From the NCBI RefSeq assembly GCF_017562075.2, contig NC_054083.1:45687269-45751268 (forward strand): a DNA stretch of 64,000 bases, read 5' to 3'. The position numbers were made by a program, and so were the translations under genes. The notes under the pieces are model-generated. The model worked only from the letters and a program-made list of their open reading frames with translations, made no database searches and had not been told where the DNA came from. Source of the stretch: Anopheles merus. Lineage: Eukaryota; Arthropoda; Insecta; Diptera; Culicidae. Positions 47,084 to 61,082 of the stretch are shown here, one piece after another (the first letter of the stretch is position 1; each line of letters starts with the position of its first letter).

Positions 47084-48621
47084 CTACTTAAGGCAACGGG
47101 CACTTGTGTGGGATCTTCTGGCGCTGGCTGGTGTCAGATGTGCTTGCAGCAGGCAAAGGTTCGTCACACATGGATGATGGAGTGGTGCTAAAACGTGTCA
47201 TCACGCGTTAGGGCTTGAGGTTATTGGGGGGAGAAGGTTTTGTTACTGACACACAGACACACACACACACACACACTCGCGTTGCTACGGGACGAAGATT
47301 TCTAAGCTTCATAATGGGTGTGACAAATTGAAAGGCTTCTTGGGACGCTGCTTGAAAGATCAAAGCAGATCAACTATAAAGCGCTACCCTATCAATCGAT
47401 CGCTTAGCCAAGTGGAACCAAGCCGTAACATTTTTCCGTTAGCGATGACAAGAAACAGTATCAGTTCGTTGAACCGCTGTGTGTGTGTGTGTGTCTGTGT
47501 CACAAATCCGCTTTAAATAATATCTCCCGGCGTAGATTAGTAAGCTAAATCTACTTATAGTTTAACGCAGCCAGCTTTCGGCTTATTGAATTAAAGTCCC
47601 CGGCTTCTTTGATGCTGCGGGCAAAAGGCGCCACCGCGCTGGGATGGTAAGTTTTCCAGTTCGTCACCTCGACCCCTTTCCGGTCGTAGAGTTTGCTCTA
47701 CTCTCCGGGGTGATAAATTTGATTTAGCATGATGAAATTAAGAGTTTTTGTTCCACTTTTCCTTCACGGGCTCGTTTTGGGGGTTTTCCGTGCGACCCGA
47801 ACGCGCGGTGGTGACGAGATTTTTCAATCAGATCAAAGCTTATCTTACATCGATTTAGGGGAAGGCCTGGGATAACTGGGCTACTGGGAGTGAGAGTGTT
47901 TTTAATTTAGCGAAGTTAAAACCGGCAGATCCAAATCCGGACGGTGTAGAGTTTCCGGGTTTTTTCCGTATTCTTCTTGCTGGTTTTAAAATCACGATCA
48001 CTGATACTGTCCCTGCTGCCTGGCACGGTGACTGCGTAGAGAGTTTTGGGGAGTCTTTGATAGTTCCAAACACGAATTCGATCTTATCTTACTGCGGCAA
48101 ACGGAAAAAGCACAATGACGAAGAACAAGAAACTTACGAATGGAAAGCTTCTTACTGGGAAAATGCCAAAGCGCGGGCCAGTCCGGGGTCGCTTGAGATT
48201 CAATTCAATTTAACTTTTGTACGCTTAATTTAATTGCTCGCGATAAGAAGCGTTCACTGGCCCGTTTTCTAACCCAAGTTTTGGTGCCTTTTTTTTGAAC
48301 GGCCATTCAAAACCAAAAAAAAAACAAGTGGAGGACTGGTAAAAATGTTTTAAAAAATAACCATTTCTTCATTCATCTTCATTTTTCTCCCTGGCGGCTT
48401 TTCGCAAACAGTCGAACAAGGAAAATGCAGCAAATCTTGCTTGTTCCGTTTTTGGTCCAGAAAGGGATTAATGTTTCAAGTGATAAGAACAAAAAAACAC
48501 ACACACAAATATCGAGTTGCGTTTGAGGCGCACAGTAAAGAGTACCTGAATGGTGAGGTTCCCAAAGGGTGTGGCTGCGTTGCTTTCAATAATTTGGCAA
48601 AGGCAACAATTTTTGGCCAAG

Positions 48622-48623
<2 letters not shown>

Positions 48624-48673
<50 letters not shown>
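48624..48673. repeat. (CT)n microsatellite
   Basis: About 50 bases of CT with one G interruption. Confidence 0.97.
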
Positions 48674-48674
<1 letters not shown>

Positions 48675-51600
48675 TCCTCTCATCATATACTAACCAGCTA
48701 TACTGTGGCAGTAGGTAAGGAGCAAGGGGATGGGAAAATTAATTAGGATTTTTTTGCCTTCGTTGTTTTGGTTTGTTTCTGGCAGCTTCCACCTTTCCTA
48801 CTGGAAATGTTTTTCCCCACAGTGAGAGAAAGATATAAATTCGGGGAAGAGAGCAAAAAAAACTGCTAAAATCATCAGAAGAATCTTCCGCCTTCGTAAT
48901 TAATCAAAGGCTCACGTTTCTATGGGTTACGCACCGCACCCTCACTGTGTTTCGTTGGAAGGAGTTTGACGCAGAGCGTCAGCGAAAGGAACGAAGTGAA
49001 GCTGTCGGTAGCCAAGGAAACGTTTGCCGATGCTCACTCCTTGCGTCTGTTTTGCGTAAGAGTGATTCTGGTGAAAAATTTATCACTTACTTCCATCGAG
49101 CGTAACGCACAGAGCTGGGTAAGCGAAAAGCGATACTTTTCACCGTTGGTTACGCACTCCCTCTCCTGTTTATTTACAAAGCGTGCGACTGAAAGTTGCA
49201 AAACCACAGGTTGTGTAAATCTACCGTGCCACCACCATCAATGCCGCATCAATGCGCATCAACAAGAGGTTAATTGATAAGCATTGGAGAAAAGAAATCG
49301 GATGCAAAACTTCCACCACTGCTACTGGAAACTGGAAACGAGAGGAAAACAATTTTGGGCACGGGGATTTAATTACTCTCAGAATGTTGAAATTCTGTCA
49401 AAGCAGGAAAGTGGTTTCCATCTCCAAGGGTGATCCGCTTAGAGCACGTGGCCCATGCCTTTCGGTTTGCCCGAATTCGGGTCAACTCTGTCTGACGCCA
49501 AAGCGAAAAGTCGTTGCTCTCACTGAGATGATGGGATAAAATTTATAGCATCAATAAAATCCGGAATTCATCCAGCACACTCACGCACACATACACACAC
49601 ACACACTGTTTGACCTGTCCTGCCGGGAAGATTGATTGCGAGATGAGCATTTGTTTTCATGAGCAGCAGTGGCGTTAGTGTCGTTTCATATCCCGGAGGC
49701 AAATAAAGCGTTTAGCCTTGCTGTCCCTGTTCCCGATCGAACGAAGAAGATGGCAAAAAAAACAATTAAAAATTTTTTGCAAAAAGAGACGAAAAAACAC
49801 TGCCTTTTGCACCATAAATTACTCCGTTGTCATTGGTTGCTCGCCATCGATTGTTTGTCTTATTTCGGATGGCTAGGAGTTATCTCGCTTACGCTTGCAC
49901 TGCTGCTAACTTCTACGTCAGCTTCACACACCAATAGCCAATGGGGTTGCCCTTCGGCCACCTAAAACGATGCTTTAAGTGTGGAGGAAACAAAATTAAA
50001 GGGCAAATAACAAGGAAACCGCCCTAGCCCAGTAGCAGCTTAGTGCCTTCCTGATGGGGGAGTTGGTTTTGTAAATGTTTGTGCACACCGCACACTAACC
50101 CAAGTACCTAGACGCGTCGTCAGCCTTGTGTTTCATGGGTCGTAAAAATTAGGATAAAATTGATTTTATGCCACCATAACCTGGAACCTGGGAGTTCCAC
50201 GATCCACGATGGCAACAAACGGGATGGCGTTTGGGGTGAGGGGCAGGCTTTTACTTCCATCTTTGCGACCGGGAAACGACCGACCGACACAGCGTTTCCG
50301 ACCTAGCAACGGCGTATAAAAAGTTCGCAATAACAACGCCCCCGTTCCGTTTAAAGCCAAAACGGCGGCGAAAGCCAAAACCTTTGCTCGGAGGCTTAAG
50401 GACTTAATTATCATCCGCTGGGTAAGCGAAAGGAGGAACTTTAATTATCGGACGCCTTTATACGCTAGTGGGGCGACGCAACAATAATAGTAGTGGCAGT
50501 GAGGGCGGGTGATGTGCACTGGGGAGCAAGCAAACCCCTTTTGTTTCTCCACCTTTTACAGCTCATAAACTACTGGCAAAACAATGGAGGCAAAGTTTGG
50601 CTGCTGAAAAATATTTCAATGGGCGATGATTAATATAATTATCAATGAAGCTGATGGTTGCACTCAAACGGCATAATTTATAGGACGTGCTATCGATTGT
50701 GCCCCGGAAGATGGTGCTGCTACTACGCGCAATCGTGCACTGATTGATCGCAGTTATCACTTTCACAACTCATCACGCTTCCTGTCCCACACTCAGCAAA
50801 AAAATCAACCCAATTTCAAGCAAGTAGCTAAATCATAGTCACGCTGAACTTAATGAAAATTGATCAACCACAGCGAGCAGAAAGACCCATTTATAATCGA
50901 ACAGTTAAAAGCGTGAAATCGTCTGCGCGACACCACCCCAATGGGTATGAATTCTCGCCCATTTGCAAGACTGATCTGAAACGTATCGCTTCTCATTAAA
51001 TTGTAATTGCGCTACCCCGTGCAGAGCAGTTGAGCGAGGCAGACAGTAAAATTCGAGCAAAAAACCAACCGCGGTCAGCGTCACAAAAGTGTGAAAGCAA
51101 TCCGAAAGCTGCCGCTTCCCGCCCGACATTAGAATTACATCATTAATCATGTAATGAGAGACGAACATTGTGCGCGATATTGGGCGTGCAATTCAGCGCT
51201 GTTTCCGGTTCGATTTTCCACAGCCGACTGAAATTAATTGCCCGATTTGTCATCCGTCGGACCTGGGGGCGCGGTTTTTCTGGCGAAATTATTCAAACCA
51301 CCTGCCAGGCTGTCTAAGTGAGGATGGATTATGTTCGCGGTGGCGAGCTTTTTCAAATGGTGGCCCGGGTTGCTCATTTTCAATTAATTTGCTCCTTTAC
51401 CCAGAGTATGGAAAAAATCATAAAAATATTAGGCGCTAGGAATGCATTGGAAATCTGTCAAACGTCGGTACCAACCGCAGTAAGTTTAACCGCATTTATG
51501 TTTCGTATTTTAAGCAAAAAGATGTAAAATAATTTGCTTAAAGAGTTCAAACGATCCGTGGCATCTCACTTGTCAATCATCATCCCACCACGTTACGATA

Positions 51601-54600
51601 GTTTAACGTTTGCAAGTGTGTGCCAACGGTTTCTTTTCCCACCCATCGCAAGGGAAGCAAAATTAAGCTTTTTTTGTCCTTTCGTACATATAGGAAAGTA
51701 TTTTGCAACTCTACCACGATGCTGCAACTGCTGCAGTGGTTTGTTGATGTTTGTACTTAAAAACCACCAGCCAAGTCTTTGCATATTTAATGATGTCTAC
51801 AAAATCAACACCCAACACACCGAAAAGTTGTCGAACGAAACCACTCAAAATCCAGTCGTGGTTTAATACACACTGTATGTGCTACTCGTTTGAGGTACCA
51901 CATGGGTGTGTGAAGCAGTAAAACCCAATCTTAACATAGTAACTTGATGTGTAAAAATGTGTAAAATCGTTAACTTATTTCACTGCAGAATTGTGGAATT
52001 AAAAGTACAGCACTTGTAGTGCCGCTGTGCGGCATACATCGACTCGAGTTGAAGTGGAAGGATGTGTGTTTATAATAATTTGCACATCGATGCAACTTCA
52101 AATAGTGCCTTGTTAGCTCAAACGTACGCTATTTTCAAGCGTAATTGGCTTCGTAATAAGCAACGCGTGATGAACATAATTTGTTTCAAGCTTCTTTTTT
52201 TGGGATTGTGACGATGTGTGGGTCCTGCGTGCACTTTTATACTTTTGCATTTAATTAACAAAAGGAAAACATACAACAGATGGTTGCAATGATGGCCACA
52301 ATTTGCAGTACGTTATGCTAATAGCACAAATAATCATAATCATGAACAGATCACAATAAATGAAGTGATAAAGAAGGGCCAAAGCCGAGCGCGATGCAAC
52401 GCGACAGATGAACAGAAAAAAAAACAACCAACGCTTGCAACGCTTTATTATTGTGTGTTCATTTCGTTTTATTATATCCACGAAACAGCCGTACTGAATT
52501 CCCTCATCCCGAGCTGATGACAATCTTTAATTTGCGGGAACTTTTTCCCCCTCCCGCCTTGTGTGAAGGGAACTCGCTAATGGAACACTTCCACACCACT
52601 AGCGTTCCAATCTGATGAGTTTTCATCGTCCCAGTTGACAGTTTTAATTTTAGCTCAAACATTTTGTGCCGTGGACAGGAGCTGACACTGTTTCCCATGC
52701 ACCGTGCTTGCCGAAAGTGGTATCACTAGAGCACGGCAAACGGGCCCCATGTTGACTGCAGCGCCAACTGCAAGCTTGTCGAACTTTTGGCCAACTTCTT
52801 GCAGCGGCAGCACATAAATTATCCTCTCCCAAGGATGACGTTCCACGCGGGTGGACCTACCCTGGGCAGGGGCTATTAGTGTGTGCGTTTGGCAACAAAT
52901 TCGGTGCTTAGTTCATGGCACAATTCAGCAGCAGAATCTTGAAAAGGTCGTAGAAAAGGTGACATCTCGTTCATAATATCTAATATAAACTGCCAAACAA
53001 GCCGGCTTGTAAGAAGACGCCGCTGGAAAACAGCTCAATCGATACGGTCACAAAAACTCTTCCCCCCGGGGGACGGGGAGTTTGTGTGTCCCATCCGGAA
53101 ACGGTCAATGAAGCGCACCTTCTGTTTGGGCTGTAAAATGGAGAACATAATGGGCAGTGTGGTTAGGGCTGTACGATACTTTGGTACGAACGTCAACACA
53201 CATAGCACACTGCTGTGCCACACTGCGACAACTGGTCCCCGGTTTGCCTCGCAGCGCGAGTGTCGTCCGAGGGAGTTTGAGTGTGTGTGTGTGTCAACAG
53301 ACTTGCAACTTTGCCGTATTGGCTCGCCATCCCTCCGTACAAGCGAAGCGTAAGGGCACTTCTTGCATAAGGTGGACCGATGGACTCTGGTCGCGACTCT
53401 GGAGTCCCCACTACACGGTCGATAGAATACCGCACCCATAAAAGCGATACGCGGTGCAAATTATGGTTTATGAGTTTGGACATAATAATATTATTTGCCT
53501 ACCCGAAAAAGCCGGAGTCGGGGCCGTTTTCCCCTCTCTCGAACCGTGATGCAGATGCACCGCATCAGCGTGTAGCTCTCGCTGCGGTTCGGTCGGATAC
53601 TCGATTGTTCTTTGAGCCATGCGCATAGTTGCATAGAGCGTTGCATTGTAGCACAGTGCCAGTACGTTCTGACCGGTCCAAGCGGCTGTTCAGCGTCCGG
53701 GAAACCCGAAAAACCGCAAGCTGCTGCGGTAGTGCATGTTTCCACTATTAAGTCCCATGTAACACACCCGTGCCGCAAGCGTAACTAACGATCCCTGGTG
53801 GCTTCCCCGCGGTTGCGTTTGCCGTGTCTTCTTCCATGCCTTCTACAGCCGCAACCTCCCACAGCATTCCTTCCGTGATACGTGATGCCACACATCGTGG
53901 AAGTGGCTTTTTGTATGTACTGCATCCTCCCGTCCCGACAAGAAAGTAGCAATTTACGGTTCGTCAACTTCTACTCCAATCTCTCGTGCCGGAAGTGAGA
54001 AGTTAACATCAACAAAAAAAGTGGAACACTATACTGGTGGCATGCACGGCACCGAGATCGAGCACCGAGGCACAGTGACAGTTGTCCATTTAGCGATGTG
54101 GCTCATTAACGGTGACTAAACGTTAAATGAAGCTTGCGGTGAGCGATGGTTGGACTGATGAGTGGCGCGGCGAGCAATTATGCGTTATAACAACTGACCA
54201 CAGAGTGGCCGGAAGTCATCAAAACATAGCAACTAAGTGGATGACTAAGAAAACAGCACCCATTAGGCAGGCGGTGCAGTGTAGTCGAACGTGTTAGAGT
54301 AGAGTTTGTAGTGAATGCTATGTAAACATGTTGCAACGTTTTTTTTATGAAGGTAATTGTAAAACTTCAAAGAGAAGCATCTGTTCTTGGTAAAGGAGGA
54401 TGAATAGAATATGTTTACTCTACAGCTTTCAAGATAAAAAAATGACCATGCTGAAGCCACAAGTCACCTACACGAAACATGACTTGTTTGTCTTTTACAA
54501 AGACCAACAATCAAACATTACACCACACCATCAATATTTAAAGCAAGTTAAAGTTGATCTTATCTGATTGATTAAATGACCATATCTAAAATCCTCATTT

Positions 54601-57600
54601 CGGTGCTCTTTTAGACCTGCTTCTTTGCTGTTTTGTCTAAAATACTTTTTTCTCAACTCCTGTTCAGACGATCCATTTCCGAAACATCTTCAAGAATTAC
54701 TGTTTCACGTGCTTCTATTCGTTTCGTTGCGTCCCAAAAACCATCACTCTACGGTTTCTTTTATTAACCCGGATGCTTCAATCAGTGCGCGGCGCACAAA
54801 ACGACCACGCGATCAGGTTCGCCGGCTGATCAGGCTGGTTACACACCGGAACAAAGTCGCCCCAACACCAATAGCAGGGCTTTCAAGCTTGTGAAGTAAC
54901 CCTTTTGCCGCTGTAAAAGCTCAGCCCTTCCCACGAAAGCAGTTGTCTGCACAAAAAACGCGACGGTTCCAATCTTTGGACCAATCTTTTCATCGTAAAT
55001 TGATTTCGAAAAGGTTTCCGTTTCCCGCCTCATCGACCCAGCATTGTACCATGATACTGTGGTATCCGATTCCGCTATAACAACCGTTCGCTTGAAAGAT
55101 GGCAACATTTGCACAGAGTTGAAAGACGACGGCAGCAACAACCAAACAAGAAAAGCACGAATCCTTGAGTGGTGCTGGATGCGATATCAATTTCATTTCT
55201 GATACACGCTTTCACGCTTCGTCGCGAATGTCTTTTCGAATGGTGCCCGGGGAGCCTCTATTTTTTCCCGATCGGGCAGAAGCTGGTTTTTCGCTTGTTG
55301 CAGTTTAGATTTGTGATAATCTCATCCCATTGCTGCTTCCAGACGCGACACATCAAAACCATCGCCGACGTCAATCGATCGAACGGCTTCCCCGCGTAGG
55401 CTTCAGCTGAGGTCTAAATGTCTTAAAAAAAGGCAATCTCATTGGAATGGAAAGTGAAATGCTTGATGATGTATTCAAGCTTTTTGACGCAATTCCTCGA
55501 AGACTGGATTTTGATTAAAACAAAGCGGTAGAATTGTAAGCTACAGGCACTGGAACATTGGTAAATCATTCAGGAGGCCATTGAGAGTTTTCTGGAGAAT
55601 TTCTTCTCTAGAGCATTGCTCGCTAAGCCAGCACACTCTACGCTTGATCAACCATTGGATGTTTATTTGCTTCAACATTGCTTCCCTCGTTAATGACTTC
55701 TTCAAGCTCGATGATACCGATGCCGATCGCTCTCGAGAGTGCTTAGACACATGCTAAGTGCGTAGCAAACCTCAGCTCAACTCGACTGCCGCGTGCAAAA
55801 CGATTCCACTTTACTACGGTGCGAATAATTGAAAGTCTTACGGTCTTTTCAGCCCTGCTGAAGCTGCTCCGTTGAGGTGAAATGAAAGTGTTTCTTCCTT
55901 TGAACTAGTTGACAGATGTTCGCCACGTTGCACCTAACGTAGTTTACCGTACAACGGCTACCGAACACTGCTGCAACAAAGTTACTGTACGTGTCCGTAC
56001 GACGCCACGCTCTATTTTATGGCTCAACCCCCTGCCGCACACAACCGGCGGTGTGCGAAAACTATCGAACCTGTACACGCCGGCAGATGATTCGCTTTCG
56101 CCAATTGCAGAAAGGTTCTTGCCTCACCACGTTCGCCCTGCGTGGTTTGCCAACTGCTGGCGATGCCGGTGGACGAGGTCGTCAATTCAGCAAGAAAATG
56201 AAACAGCTTCTTCAGACCTTTCTCGGTCCCTCGGACGGTTGTGTGGTGGCGGTGGCGGCGGCGGCAAGCACTATCTAGATGGTGAACTGTCGATTGCGAA
56301 TGAGCCGCTGCCGGTGACGAATGTCGCTCATAAATGATAGTGACGAAGAAAATTGTCATTCTGCAAAAGTTCCTCCTTCTGGTACGGGACCGAAGGGGAC
56401 TGCCACGGTGGCGATTGTCAATCTATAGTGTGCAGCTTTTGTTCGAAGCTTTCCACTCGTGTCAGCACTGCAGTACAGCCACCAGGAGGTGAGAGACAGT
56501 GTGTGAGAGAGCAAGAGAGTGGGATATAATAAGTGTGCGGAAAATAATAAAGAAATTGGCAAACATTTCTTTGTCTAGCGTTGGGAGTTGCTTTTTTTTT
56601 GCTCTCTGTGTTCCTTTTCTCCATTTTTTCTCTCGTAGCGTAGTCTGCACAGTGAGCCGCTCTAAAGGAACTACTAACCGAAAGGGAACTACTTTCATTC
56701 CACCTTCCGAGGCGCGCCGTTCGTTGAGTCGCTGAGCTGTGGATTATGCAGCGACATTTCCATTCAAATTGATTTCTTACGCTTCTTATCTGCCTGCTTT
56801 TGCTTGCTTTTTTTCTGTTTTGACGTCCAACACGGGGCGCAAGCAGAGTAAGACAGCGCGGCAAAAGTATCATCTTCCTCAGTGAAGGTGAACAAGGAAA
56901 AACTCCCGGGGATTATAGCGTTATACCCGAGCGGCACGGGAAAAGCAATGGTGGACCGACACAATAAAATTGACGCATTGTTACTGCTGTCAATCGTGTC
57001 CGTCCGGAAGGCTGACGATGCTTCCCCACACACTCTGTCGCGTCATCCTGAATCGCTGCTCTAAAAGGGAAAACTTTTTAAACCGCATCACACTGCTCAG
57101 GGGAAGATTTTTGTTTCGGGGTTTCGGGGCAAAAGCTTTGCGCAGTGCTTTGCTGTCTGGGTGGTTAAGAAGCTCAATACAATATCACCACACATACACA
57201 CGCTCACTCTCTGTCATAGTAACGTTACGCTGAACGTACGAGAAGCGCCCAAGCATATTAGCGTGGCAGCAAAAATATGAAAACATTTATAATATTTTCT
57301 ACCGCAATGTTTCTTGCGCTACAGTTGCCGCTAAGTAGATCAGGGCAGTTTTGAAAACAAACAAAAACTGGTCCATAACGCATGATGTGTACCGAGTATG
57401 TTGTGTGGAACTGAAAGCAGCACGAAAGAGCACAATGCTTCGACATTCATCCTAAACGTTGAACCAGAGAGTTGTTTTTTTTGCCTCGACTCGGTAAGAC
57501 TACACGCAGACACGAGCATAACGAGCACCGACAAGTACTAAAAGTATTAGTCGGGAATAATATTTTTATTGGCTTGTCTCGGTCTGGTAGCTGAGTGCAC

Positions 57601-58406
57601 GGCCTGAGAGGGATGTTGCAAAGCAGGGGGAGAAAAACGCCGTGGCGGTCGGGTCGGGCTTCTGTGGTCGAAGATGAAGAGTGATGTCGGTTGTATTTGT
57701 TTTCAAGTCCGATTGCTTGTGTGCACATCGAGGACTTACTGCTGAACGAAGGTTACATACTGAGGCGAGTGAAGGAGGTTGTTTTTTTTGTTTTGTACGT
57801 CTCTGTAGCGCTTAGTACATTGGATCTTTGAGCAAATGGAGAAAACGATGCCACTATCATAGCAAAACAAACCGTACCACTGTCGAACGCACTGTAAATA
57901 CTGGGAAAAGAACTTCCTCATTCGCATACTTCAATTCTACGATCCGGTTTGCTTGGTGCAAGGACGAGTTTAAGACCCTGCACAACTGTTGTGTGTGGCT
58001 ATTCGTCATGGTTTTCAAGGCGACCCCAAGTAATGGACACACTTCTCGGGAAGTAATTCCAACAGTCGTATACTATCGGTGCCGGTTGTAAGACACTCGA
58101 CGGTAACATAACATCAACCTCTCATCAGCAACCATTCTGGATGTGTGGCTGTGGTTTTGATTTCAATAAAGTAAACCAAATTTGTCCGTTTCAGTTCAGG
58201 TCAACTTCTGGAGTGGAGTGTCAAGCGTGCAAGCTCCAAAACTTCGCTAGTTTGCTGACACAGTAGATGGACTGAGCAAACCGCACGTCTGGGTGGTTCG
58301 ATAGCAGCACAAACAATGTACGTCAAAGTGGGTGACGGTTTACGATCAGTGCTGGAACCTGTTCAGCCAGCTCTTTTCACTTGCAATCAATGGACACACT
58401 GCTGCT

Positions 58407-58421
58407 GGGGGGGGGGGGGGA
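58407..58421. repeat. Poly-G run, about 15 bases
   Basis: Uninterrupted G tract, prone to length error in assembly. Confidence 0.95.
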
Positions 58422-58782
58422 GGAAAAAAAGTCCCTGAAATTCCAAGATTTATCTTTACTCAAACGTCAATTGATAGTTAACTCCGGCCATGCTCCACGT
58501 GATCGATGGCGACAGCAGTCTCGTCCAGTTCGACTGCCAGTACGGGGACGGTAGCAAATTTTCACCTCACTTTATTACATTCCACTGCCAGTAAATCAAT
58601 CTCGCGTGCAAATCGAGGTGTGGTTCTTTCTCTCTCTCTCTTCCGCACTATCCACTTGTCCTCTTTTCAATAGGAAACCAGAAAAAAATCACCTCAAGCA
58701 CCTTAGCCCAGCCGGTGGTGGTGGTGCGCCATCAAAAAAGGCGTACACTCAATCCGGCCAAACACAACGGTTTGAAATATAG

Positions 58783-58785
<3 letters not shown>

Positions 58786-58832
<47 letters not shown>
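58786..58832. repeat. (GA)n microsatellite
   Basis: About 47 bases of GA. A short CT tract at about 58629-58641 is its partial reverse complement. Confidence 0.97.
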
Positions 58833-58836
<4 letters not shown>

Positions 58837-60771
58837 CGCTCCAGTGTTAGAGATTTATGAGGCTATGTTTACATCAACCGAACGTTTAACCGCCGGTGGA
58901 TCGGACGGCCTCGACCACGACCCCGTCCCCGCCTAACAGCTGCATTCGGGAAAAGTGCAATTACTTCAACGGAGCGACATTATTAAATTTGCCGAAATAA
59001 TGAAGATTTGTGGCGTGTGGCGATGCTACACCGGCCGTGGATGGACGAGATTCTCCGATCGCGTGGTTTGTTAGGTTAGCTTTTGTTACGTGTTCATTTT
59101 TGTGCCTGGTTTTTGTATGGTTGTGTGTGTTCTATCGTTGCACTGTTTATTGTTGATGGTGGACTTTCGAATCGAATCGCCCTCTCCCTCCCCCCTCCCC
59201 CCCATTGCCATTGATCACTTGGTGGACATATTTTTAGCTGCCTCCACTGCTGCGCGATTCCAATTCCGCTCGTGTATAGGCGACGCAATTCGACTGCATT
59301 TTCGACTCACAGCTTCGATAAATTTCGAACCACTTCCTTCTTCCCAGCTAGCATGTTCCTCTCCTTACGCTTGACGCTTTGCCACACCAGCGGCAACAAC
59401 AAAATGGGCATCGGCCAAACAAAACGCTGACGTTAACCCCTTTGCTTGCAGTCGGTGTCTTGGGCAGAACATGTTGCAGGGTAAACAACGGCAGCGACAA
59501 CAAAAAAACAAAACCCCCGGTAACCCACGGGGCATGAAAAACTGGCCCTGGTACCTGGGCCTTACTAAACACCGACGCCACCGACGCCGGCCATAACTCG
59601 CTTTTTGGTGGCCAATAAATTAGGAAAACATATTGCTTCGCCATCTTCGCCCACCCCGGATGGTTGCGGGATGTGCTTGGACCGTCCGGCGGTTGGGAAG
59701 TGAAAGAAGAAACCAAAAAAACACACACAAAAGTCTTTCCCCCATTTTATCGTCGGTAGATGGGTGGGTAGAAGGGATGGGAAAACCCCTTCTTGCACTA
59801 AACGATGAACGATTTTTCTTGCAGCGCGCGGGGCGCGATTTGTGTATGCAACGAATCTGTGTGGCCCGCTTGGTCTAGACGGCACGCTTCCGGTTTGCTG
59901 GCTGGTGGTTGTTGGTATTGTTTTGTGTGTGTTTTTTGTGGATTTTTTTTTATCTTGCATCCATGCTCTGGCAGAACCGGGTATCGTAAACGCGCGAAAC
60001 GATTCCACTTTCAACGTTGGGTGTTGGGAGCATGGAAGGTGGACCGATAGCGTTCGCTTCTGACCAACCGGCCGGAAATGAATTGCATTCATTTTCTTTC
60101 GTTTGGGCGAATTGGCAGTAGTAAGAGCCGTAAATAGGACCCTTGGTGACTTGAGGTCACATTTGGTTAGTGGAGGGGGGGGGGGAATGCTGAACAGTAA
60201 TGTAGTTCCACTGTCTACGAATGGCTTCTGGGTTGCGAATGGTTCGGTTTGTTGAGCAATGAACACGGGAACGATACAAATAGCAACGTTTAATTTTAAA
60301 ATGTTTTAAATTGATGCGCACTGTTTATTTGCTTAGACGAAGCTACTTGCACTGGGCATTGTTTTGGGCACTATCCATCCAATGATATTATTTTGTTTAG
60401 AATTGTCGTATAAATTAGGAAACCCCTTAAATTAAGTGCACAGTTCAGTACAGTTTTATTCAGTTATTATCATTCTAAATCAAGTTGTTTATGAAGCATT
60501 GTATTTTACTGCAATAATCTCTTCCATTATAATTCCATAAAATCTACAAGCTACCATGCGTCTCCATGGGAAATAAGCCGTGCCGTTATTAACATATTTT
60601 TCACCCGGTTTTAAGTTATTATACTTATCATTCTCAATGCTTTATTTCAATAAATTCATCATTCTTTATCAATACAAAAATAACTGATTTTAAGAGAAAT
60701 CACACAAAGAAACGCAACCTTTTGCAGAGGAAAACCATTCGCCGCACTGCAGAACAACTGCAGCACAACTG
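58833..60771. other. Non-coding stretch
   Basis: The longest open frame of the window (233 codons, minus, 59565-60266) lies here but is low-complexity in parts, has competing frames and shows no domain. After 60.27 kb the DNA is strongly AT-rich with nothing to report. Confidence 0.55.
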
Positions 60772-60930
60772 TCACGGCAAATCGTTACTAATGATTGCCA
60801 CAATAGCATGCCGTACACAGGCTTCTTCTCCTCGTAGCTGTCTGCATCGATAACAACGGTTCGTACGCAAGGGCAGGCCCTTTGACTGCTCAAGCGTACT
60901 GATTTCGTTTGAGCTCGTTGATGTTTTCAT
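60772..60930 (-). pseudogene. Short cysteine-containing frame, possible zinc-finger remnant
   Basis: Minus ATG at 60930 opens 52 codons: MKTSTSSNEISTLEQSKGLP, then LRTNRCYRCRQLRGEEACVR and HAIVAIISNDLP before TGA. The core R-C-Y-R-C...E-A-C-V-R-H-A-I resembles the middle of a FLYWCH finger (aromatic-x-C, then C-x-x-R-A-I), but the closing H-x-H is missing because the frame stops. The overlapping minus frame (60690-60893) is also open. It may be a remnant of the same family as the fragment near 24.5 kb, or chance. Confidence is low. Confidence 0.22.
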
Positions 60931-61039
60931 TCGGTCGGGGTTTTGATTGCTTCGGGGTCGTTTGCCAGAGATGATAGTGCATCATCTATCAGTGCAAATA
61001 GTTGTCGCAAAAGCGAAGCTTACCTTGTGGCAAGCATTG

Positions 61040-61082
61040 ATTTAATTTTTTATCACTTTTCTCGCTTCTTCCGCAGGTGAGT
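61040..61082 (+). promoter_or_regulatory. Recursive (ratchet) splice site, strongest in the window
   Basis: TTTTTTATCACTTTTCTCGC continues as TTCTTCCGCAG ending at 61076, directly followed by GTGAGTGT. The long uninterrupted pyrimidine tract, CAG acceptor and GTGAGT donor match the recursive splice consensus very closely. It is on the same strand as the site at 30036, about 31 kb downstream of it. Confidence 0.65.

Larger units (their letters stand above)
47084..58785. other. Non-coding stretch
   Basis: CT array at 48624-48673, CA or GT runs near 47261 and 53281, and a run of about 15 G at 58407-58421. AT-rich blocks at 51.9-52.5 and 54.3-54.7 kb. A good acceptor near 54613 (GTGCTCTTTTAG) has no clear donor. 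Scattered frames, including one at 49750-49965 with a hydrophobic middle and one at 55541-55750, have no splice or family support. Confidence 0.55.

Noticed and set aside
55541..55750. Natural-looking 69-codon minus frame containing KHSRERSASVSSSLKKSL
   Set aside because: No in-frame ATG near its start, a stop directly upstream and no acceptor; kept out as unsupported.
59565..60266. Longest open frame in the window, 233 codons, minus strand
   Set aside because: Poly-proline and lysine-threonine runs from homopolymers, competing plus-strand frames over the same bases, no domain, no splice support.
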